Shown here piece after piece: positions 5,215 to 9,867 of a stretch of 9,867 bases of DNA; the stretch's first letter is position 1, and each line of letters starts with the position of its first letter. Source of the stretch: Alphaproteobacteria bacterium (GTDB lineage: Bacteria; Pseudomonadota; Alphaproteobacteria; Micavibrionales; CSBR16-224); assembly GCA_007116755.1 (NCBI GenBank), contig SKHU01000170.1:1-9867 (forward strand), written 5' to 3'. The notes under the pieces were generated by a model. It saw only the letters and a program-made list of their open reading frames with translations, was not told where the DNA came from and did not search any database. Made by a program: the position numbers and the translations under genes.

Positions 5215-8004
5215 ATGTTCTGGCAGCGCTTTCGGAAAATTGCGGAAAAATATCGCGATCATATTGCGGTGGCAGACCGCGGAAGAAACATTACTTACCG
5301 AAATCTGGCAGGGCAGGCGGCGGCACTGGGCAAACGGCTGAACAAGGAGTTGGGCGAACAGGCTTGCGAAAACAGCGGGGAGCGGGTCATCGGTCTCGAG
5401 ATCGAAAAATCGGCCGAATATATTATTGCGCTGCTTGGTGTCTGGTATACAGGTGCTGCCTTTGTACCGTTGCCGCCTGATTTGCCGCAGGCGAGAAAAG
5501 ACTTTATTGCGAAAGACGCCGGAATGACAACCGTGCTGACGGCAAAAGACATACCGGAGGATGTCGTGGAAATCGACCCTGCCGGTCTCTGCGACGAAAC
5601 CCTTGCCTATATCATGTACACATCGGGATCAACCGGAGCACCGAAAGGTGTGGCTGTTGAACATCGCGGCATTCTCAATTTTCTTGATGCGCAGATAAAC
5701 GCCTTTCATCTGACACCGCAAAGCCGCAGCCTGTTTTACCTGTCCACGGCGTTTGATGCGTCGCTTTCGGATATCGGTACGGCGCTGCTCTCCGGTGCGG
5801 CGCTGGTGATTGAAGACAATAGCGTGCTGCGCGACGGAAAAAAACTTGTTGCCGCATTGCACCGGCAGGGCATAACCCATATGGATGTTCCGCCAGCACT
5901 TCTTGGCATTTTATCGCCTGAAGACATGCCCGAAACTCTGGAAACAGTGATCATCGGCGGCGAAACCTGCCCGCCGGAGATTGTGCGCAAATGGGCGCGG
6001 CATTTTCGTGTTATCAATGTCTACGGCCCGACCGAAGCAACCGTCTGCACAAGTCTGATCCGCTGCGATGCGGAAACATGGGACCCCCCCCTGATCGGCG
6101 AGGCCTTTCCGAATGTTACCTACCGCATCGAAGACGGAGAGCTTTTGATCGGCGGTCTGCAGCTGGCACGCGGTTATCTGAATCGCGACGATCTGAACGC
6201 GGAAAAATTTGTAAATATCGATGGAGAGCGGTTTTATAAAACCGGCGACAAAGTCTCCGTTGCCGAAAACGGCGGCATCGCCTTTTCGGGGCGCAGTGAC
6301 CGCCAGTTCAAATTGCGCGGCCAGCTTGTCGCGCCGGAGGAAATCGAATCCTGTCTTCGTACATATCCGCATGTGCAGAAAGCTGCGGTTTTAAAACGCC
6401 CCCTGCATGAAGGCGGCGCGGATGCGCTTGTTGCTTTTGTAACAGGCCGCAAAACACCTGATCTTGACGCGCATCTTCACAAACAATTGCCGCAATGGAT
6501 GGTGCCGCAGCATATTGCATGGCTTGGGGATATGCCGGAAACCGCTTCCGGCAAAACCGATTTTTCCCGTCTGCGGATAATGGATTTGCATGCAGAAAGC
6601 GCCGCGGCGGTTTTGCCGGAAACAGCGCTGGAGAAAACACTCCATACGATCTGGTCCGCGGTTTTGAAAAAAAGCGGTTTCGGTACGGAAGATAATTTTT
6701 TTGACATCGGCGGCGATTCCCTTGCCGTGATCCATCTCTCGCTTGAGGCCCAGCGGCACGGTTTGCGGATTTCGCCCGCATTGCTGGTTCAATACCCGAC
6801 CATTCGAAAACTGGTGGAATCCTTGTCCTTGTATGCCGATGACAGTGGCGCATTACCCTGCAACCGGCTGAAAAAAGACGTTGCCTTTGACACGGAATGG
6901 CAACAGCTTTTCAAACAGGCCTCTGCGCGCCCTTCCGCAGGCGGGAAAAATCCGGAACGTATTTTCATGACCGGTGCGACAGGATTTCTCGGCGGCAGAT
7001 TGCTGGCGGAATTGCTGCAAAGAACCCGTGCGGAGATCGTCTGCCTTGTGCGCGACCCGTCGCGTCTGGCGGCAAAAGACCCGCGTATCACCGCCGTAAC
7101 CGGAGATATTGAACAGCCCCGTTTCGGTCTGGCCGAAAATGAATGGCTGCATCTGGCCGAAACCGTGGACAGCGTTTATCACTGCGCCGCACGTGTCAAT
7201 ACCGTACAGAATTACGAAACGCTTCGCGCAGCGAATATCCTCGGTACGCGCGAAATATTGCGTTTTGCCTGCACGGGGAAACGCAAACATCTTCATGCCG
7301 CGTCAACACTTTCGGTTTTTGTGGCCACCGACCGGAACAGCGGCACGCTTTATGAGAAGGACAGGCTTGAAAAAACAAAATATGTTTACGGCGGCTATGC
7401 GCAAACGAAATGGGCGGCGGAATATATGCTGCTGCAAATACCGGAAAGAATCTGCCCCATCACCCATTACCGTTTCGGCCTGATTACGGGCGATACCGAA
7501 ACGGGTGCGTGTTCGGATACGGATTTTTTGAAAATATTCGTGCGCGGCATCCGCCGGCTTGGTACAATTCCGCGGGGTTTCGGCGAAAGTCTTTTGATCG
7601 ATATAACACCTGTCGATTATGCAGCGGCGGCAATGGCGGCGCTGTCGCTGTCCGGAACGGAAGATATTTACCACATCGCCGGTCAAAAACCTCTCTCTCT
7701 CGGACGGCTGACGGCAGCCATCGGCGGCATTCGTGAAATTCCCGCCGAAGACTGGAAAAACATGTTTCGCAACAGAGCGTTGTCCGTCGAAGAATCTGCG
7801 GCCTATCTTGCCTTGTGCCGCTGCCTTGACGATTTCGGGCGCTATCGTACAATGGATTTGTTTCAGGCAACAGGCGTCCGTTTTGATACCCGGCGCACAG
7901 AGCGTGATTTCGGGCTCCCCTGCCCGCCGCCTTCGGATGATTTGCTGGCCCTTTACCTGAAAAAATTTTTTGAGATTTCCGGACAAGACAGGAGAGCGGG
8001 ATGA
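5215..8004 (+). CDS. Single-module NRPS-like A-T-R protein (adenylation, carrier, thioester reductase)
   Basis: This 929-residue protein has three domains. Adenylation (about 1-455) contains YTSGSTGAPKG (135-145), FDAS (180-183), NVYGPTEAT (268-276), YKTGD (341-345), GRSDRQFKLRG (359-369) and the catalytic lysine in SGKTD (Lys447). The carrier domain has DIGGDSL with Ser502 as phosphopantetheine site. The reductase (about 575-929) has the nucleotide loop TGATGFLGG (586-594) and a Thr698/Tyr728/Lys732 triad candidate (YAQTK). Known chemistry: ATP-dependent loading of a carboxylic or amino acid, then NAD(P)H release as aldehyde or alcohol. There is no condensation domain, so no peptide bond is expected from this module. 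Aligning by eye to the GrsA-Phe pocket gives D-A-S-D-I-G-V-V-C-K; Asp at the first position suggests an alpha-amino acid, but I cannot assign which. GGAGG (5199-5203) precedes the ATG by 11 nt. It overlaps the next gene by 4 nt. Confidence 0.94.
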   Translation: MFWQRFRKIAEKYRDHIAVADRGRNITYRNLAGQAAALGKRLNKELGEQACENSGERVIGLEIEKSAEYIIALLGVWYTGAAFVPLPPDLPQARKDFIAKDAGMTTVLTAKDIPEDVVEIDPAGLCDETLAYIMYTSGSTGAPKGVAVEHRGILNFLDAQINAFHLTPQSRSLFYLSTAFDASLSDIGTALLSGAALVIEDNSVLRDGKKLVAALHRQGITHMDVPPALLGILSPEDMPETLETVIIGGETCPPEIVRKWARHFRVINVYGPTEATVCTSLIRCDAETWDPPLIGEAFPNVTYRIEDGELLIGGLQLARGYLNRDDLNAEKFVNIDGERFYKTGDKVSVAENGGIAFSGRSDRQFKLRGQLVAPEEIESCLRTYPHVQKAAVLKRPLHEGGADALVAFVTGRKTPDLDAHLHKQLPQWMVPQHIAWLGDMPETASGKTDFSRLRIMDLHAESAAAVLPETALEKTLHTIWSAVLKKSGFGTEDNFFDIGGDSLAVIHLSLEAQRHGLRISPALLVQYPTIRKLVESLSLYADDSGALPCNRLKKDVAFDTEWQQLFKQASARPSAGGKNPERIFMTGATGFLGGRLLAELLQRTRAEIVCLVRDPSRLAAKDPRITAVTGDIEQPRFGLAENEWLHLAETVDSVYHCAARVNTVQNYETLRAANILGTREILRFACTGKRKHLHAASTLSVFVATDRNSGTLYEKDRLEKTKYVYGGYAQTKWAAEYMLLQIPERICPITHYRFGLITGDTETGACSDTDFLKIFVRGIRRLGTIPRGFGESLLIDITPVDYAAAAMAALSLSGTEDIYHIAGQKPLSLGRLTAAIGGIREIPAEDWKNMFRNRALSVEESAAYLALCRCLDDFGRYRTMDLFQATGVRFDTRRTERDFGLPCPPPSDDLLALYLKKFFEISGQDRRAG

Positions 8005-8978
8005 CAACGACGGGAATGCTTCTCGGGAAATTCATGCCGCCGCATAAGGGGCATATTTATCTGGCGCGTTTTGCCGAAAATTATGTGGATAAACTTTCGA
8101 TCGTTGTCGGCTCTCTCGAAAGCGAACCCATCCCCGGAGATTTGCGTTATCAATGGATGAAAAAAATATTCCCCGACTGCAATGTTATCCATCTGGCAGA
8201 AGAACTGCCGCAATATCCTGAAGAGCATCCCGATTTTTGGCAGATATGGCATGATGTCCTGATGCGCATTCTTCCCGAACCGCCGGATTACGTTTTTGCG
8301 GGAGAGGATTACGGCGCAAAACTGGCCGAAACGCTCGGCGCAGTTTTTGTTCCCAGCAGCACGGGACGCGGCATTATTCCGGTCAGCGGCACGGCTATCC
8401 GCAACAATCCGTCGGAACACTGGGACTATATTCCCGAAACCGTCCGTCCCTATTTTGTCAAACGCATTGCCGTCATCGGCGCGGAATCGACCGGAAAAAC
8501 GACACTGGCCGCCAAGCTGGCGCAGCATTTCCAGACCGTGAACGTGCCCGAATACGCAGAAACGCTGATCCTGCACAAAGGCCGCGATCTTGCGAAAAAA
8601 GATTTTGAAATGATTGTTCGCGCCCAAAAAGCTTCGGAAGATGCGTTGATGTATCAGGCGCGGCGCGTTCTTTTCTGCGACACGGAAACCATGACAACCG
8701 CCATCTGGCAGGAAATGCTTCTGGGATACTGCCCGTCATGGCTTGACGAGGCCGCCCGCAAAAGCAATTATGATCTTTATCTGCTGCTGGATAACGATGC
8801 CGGCTGGCAGGATGATAAGCACCGTTACGGCGCAAAGACGCAGGATGTTTTCATGAAATCCTGTCTGGAACGTCTTGAACAGGACAAAAAAAACTATCTC
8901 CGCCTGTCGGGTGACAGGGATCAAAAACTGCACTCCGCCATCAAAGCTGTCGGGGATATTATCGGGGTCAGGCCCTGA
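8001..8978 (+). CDS. nadR: NadR-type NMN adenylyltransferase / ribosylnicotinamide kinase
   Basis: This 325-residue protein matches the two catalytic domains of NadR. The N-terminal nucleotidyltransferase has GKFMPPHKGH (9-18, the HxGH motif being His15-His18) and VSGTAIR (128-134, the ISGTxIR-type motif). WDYIPETVRPYFVKRIAVIG then leads into a P-loop kinase with Walker A GAESTGKTT (160-168) and CDTETMTT (226-233), equivalent to the DTDxxTT segment. Known role: phosphorylate nicotinamide riboside to NMN and adenylylate NMN to NAD. The N-terminal helix-turn-helix repressor domain of the enterobacterial protein is absent, so this is an enzyme only. AGGAG at 7990-7994 sits 6 nt before the ATG, and the start overlaps the A-T-R stop as ATGA, placing it firmly in the operon. 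No PnuC transporter is nearby. It may feed NAD(P)H to the reductases or act on a pathway nucleoside; the latter is speculation. Confidence 0.92.
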   Translation: MTTTGMLLGKFMPPHKGHIYLARFAENYVDKLSIVVGSLESEPIPGDLRYQWMKKIFPDCNVIHLAEELPQYPEEHPDFWQIWHDVLMRILPEPPDYVFAGEDYGAKLAETLGAVFVPSSTGRGIIPVSGTAIRNNPSEHWDYIPETVRPYFVKRIAVIGAESTGKTTLAAKLAQHFQTVNVPEYAETLILHKGRDLAKKDFEMIVRAQKASEDALMYQARRVLFCDTETMTTAIWQEMLLGYCPSWLDEAARKSNYDLYLLLDNDAGWQDDKHRYGAKTQDVFMKSCLERLEQDKKNYLRLSGDRDQKLHSAIKAVGDIIGVRP

Positions 8979-9804
8979 TGTAATCTTTGAGAATATCGCC
9001 GGAAGATCTGTTATCGACATTCGGCGCGCCCGTGCCGGATGCCGCATCCTCCAGATGCACCAGACGCGCATCAAGGCTGAAACGGATTTTCCCCGTATTC
9101 TGCGGACGTGTCGCATGATAATGCGCTCCGGCAATAAACAGCTGCCCCGCTGCGGGACAGGAAAAACCGACATCCTGCCCGGGGTCGAATCCTTCTGCAG
9201 ATCGCGGGTAAACCGCCGTCAGGCCGGAATCTTCTTTCTGCCAGCCGATTTTAAGATCGGGCCCGTCCTTGACCCATTCGTCGTAATTGAAAACTTCGGA
9301 ATTATTCGGCACGTTCTGTTGAAAATAATCGGGATAGATTGCAAAGGTTTCGTCCTCTCCCAGATCGTCAAGCGGTGTCCAGTAAACGATCAGAGATTGC
9401 GGATGCGCATACCATGTATCGCGGTGCGGAAAATAAACCGGCGCGGCTTTTTTGTTCAAATGCCCGTCCGGACAGACGACGCGCAGCCTGAGCGGGTCAA
9501 AGGCGGTGCAATCCGGATCAAAGCCGTTTTCCTCCAGAATATCCGACAGAATATTGTGGAATTCCTCTTCCAGATAAATCATGCGACGCAATGCGCCGAT
9601 CCGTGTAAAAAACGTGTCTTCGTCCAGTTCCAGATGTGCGCGGCGTATCTCCTTCACATCCAGAACGCTGCGGATAGCGTCCTGCGCCTTTCGGACAAGC
9701 TTCAGCGACCCCGCACAGGGCGACGCAAGGTAAACGGCACCATCATAAACCGCATGACGCAACTCCCTGTTATCCTGCGGAATTTCTCCTCTAAACTGTA
9801 ACAT
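8968..9804 (-). CDS. Putative Fe(II)/2-oxoglutarate-dependent oxygenase
   Basis: This 278-residue protein has the spacing of a cupin-fold Fe/2OG oxygenase. His127-x-Asp129 (FPHRDTWYAH) is a likely proximal metal pair. About 100 residues later, HYHATRPQNTGKIRFSLDAR gives a distal His (His230, or His228) and Arg241 placed to bind 2-oxoglutarate. The strand between them (SLIVYWTPLDDL) fits the core barrel and is followed by a long acidic/aromatic insert. The N-terminal 100 residues are mostly helical, with no signal peptide. It is phytanoyl-CoA-dioxygenase-like in style, but I do not recognise a named family. The 3' end overlaps the nadR stop region by 11 nt in convergent orientation. The start is uncertain: the ATG at 9804 has a poor ribosome site, while GAGGAGAA occurs just inside the gene. 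It may be coupled to the upstream gene ending at 9815. Whether it belongs to the same pathway is open. Confidence 0.7.
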   Translation of the reverse strand: MLQFRGEIPQDNRELRHAVYDGAVYLASPCAGSLKLVRKAQDAIRSVLDVKEIRRAHLELDEDTFFTRIGALRRMIYLEEEFHNILSDILEENGFDPDCTAFDPLRLRVVCPDGHLNKKAAPVYFPHRDTWYAHPQSLIVYWTPLDDLGEDETFAIYPDYFQQNVPNNSEVFNYDEWVKDGPDLKIGWQKEDSGLTAVYPRSAEGFDPGQDVGFSCPAAGQLFIAGAHYHATRPQNTGKIRFSLDARLVHLEDAASGTGAPNVDNRSSGDILKDYIRA

Positions 9805-9814
9805 GCCATTTGCT

Positions 9815-9867
9815 CTAATCGGAAACTTTCTTCACAAATTCGGATTTCAGCCCCATAGAGCCAATTC
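9815..9867 (-). CDS. 3' end of an unidentified minus-strand gene, cut by the window edge
   Basis: Reading the minus strand from the window edge, one frame stays open for 16 codons (IGSMGLKSEFVKKVSD) and stops at TAG (9815-9817). That is 10 nt before the ATG of the oxygenase gene, typical of adjacent operon genes. The composition reads like a plausible soluble C-terminus, but 53 nt is far too short to identify the protein or to exclude chance. Another frame also stays open through the edge and runs into the oxygenase gene, so the assignment is tentative. Confidence 0.35.
   Translation of the reverse strand, partial: IGSMGLKSEFVKKVSD

Noticed and set aside
6085..6091. Run of C residues in the adenylation domain as a possible frameshift
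   Set aside because: The frame continues correctly on both sides, and the A5, A7 and A8 motifs all follow in the same frame.
8445..8458. Shared 14-base string CCGTCCGTCCCTAT in nadR and near 4140 in asnB as a dispersed repeat
   Set aside because: Both copies encode a Val-Arg-Pro-Tyr stretch in frame and have no flanking similarity, so coincidence of codon use is enough.
7303..8627. Two overlapping minus-strand open frames (7303-8007 and 7953-8627) opposite the reductase domain and nadR
   Set aside because: Both are antisense to well-supported domains with intact catalytic motifs and show no motif of their own.
8875..9801. 308-codon plus-strand open frame opposite the oxygenase gene
   Set aside because: It is long, but rich in Arg/Cys/Ile patterns typical of an antisense shadow. 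The minus-strand frame has the coherent HxD...H...R oxygenase pattern and reads as a normal protein.

Overview
The window looks like bacterial chromosomal DNA from a Gram-negative, probably proteobacterial, organism. This rests only on compact, overlapping genes, mid-range GC in the coding regions, Shine-Dalgarno-type ribosome sites and family resemblance, and no rRNA or other phylogenetic marker is present. There is no sign of a mobile element, tRNA, rRNA or CRISPR array.

Layout, left to right. (1) 15-1295, minus strand: a complete serpin (serine-protease-inhibitor fold) with an inhibitory-type hinge and no signal peptide. (2) 1296-1580: an AT-rich divergent regulatory region with two clear palindromes, one of them sitting inside a plausible promoter for the rightward operon. 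(3) 1581-8978, plus strand: five tightly packed genes forming one operon. They encode a zinc-type medium-chain alcohol dehydrogenase (MDR), a glutamine-dependent asparagine synthetase-like amidotransferase (AsnB), a class I SAM-dependent methyltransferase, a one-module NRPS-like protein with adenylation, carrier and reductase domains (A-T-R), and a NadR-type bifunctional nicotinamide-nucleotide adenylyltransferase/ribosylnicotinamide kinase. Junctions are -13, -4, +3 and -4 nt, so translational coupling is likely. (4) 8968-9804, minus strand: a probable Fe(II)/2-oxoglutarate-type oxygenase, tail-to-tail with NadR and overlapping it by 11 nt. A few bases upstream of it lies what looks like the 3' end of another minus-strand gene cut by the window edge.

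Together the plus-strand genes look like a small, possibly undescribed natural-product or specialised-metabolite operon. The A-T-R protein would activate one carboxylic or amino acid, hold it as a thioester and release it reductively as an aldehyde or alcohol. The dehydrogenase could adjust the oxidation level, AsnB could amidate a carboxylate, and the methyltransferase could cap the product. The oddest member is the NAD-salvage enzyme NadR. It may supply cofactor, or it may have been recruited to phosphorylate and adenylylate a nucleoside-like or pyridine-like intermediate. No condensation domain, transporter, phosphopantetheinyl transferase or dedicated regulator is visible in the window, so the pathway may extend beyond it. 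The product and the A-domain substrate cannot be named from the sequence alone.
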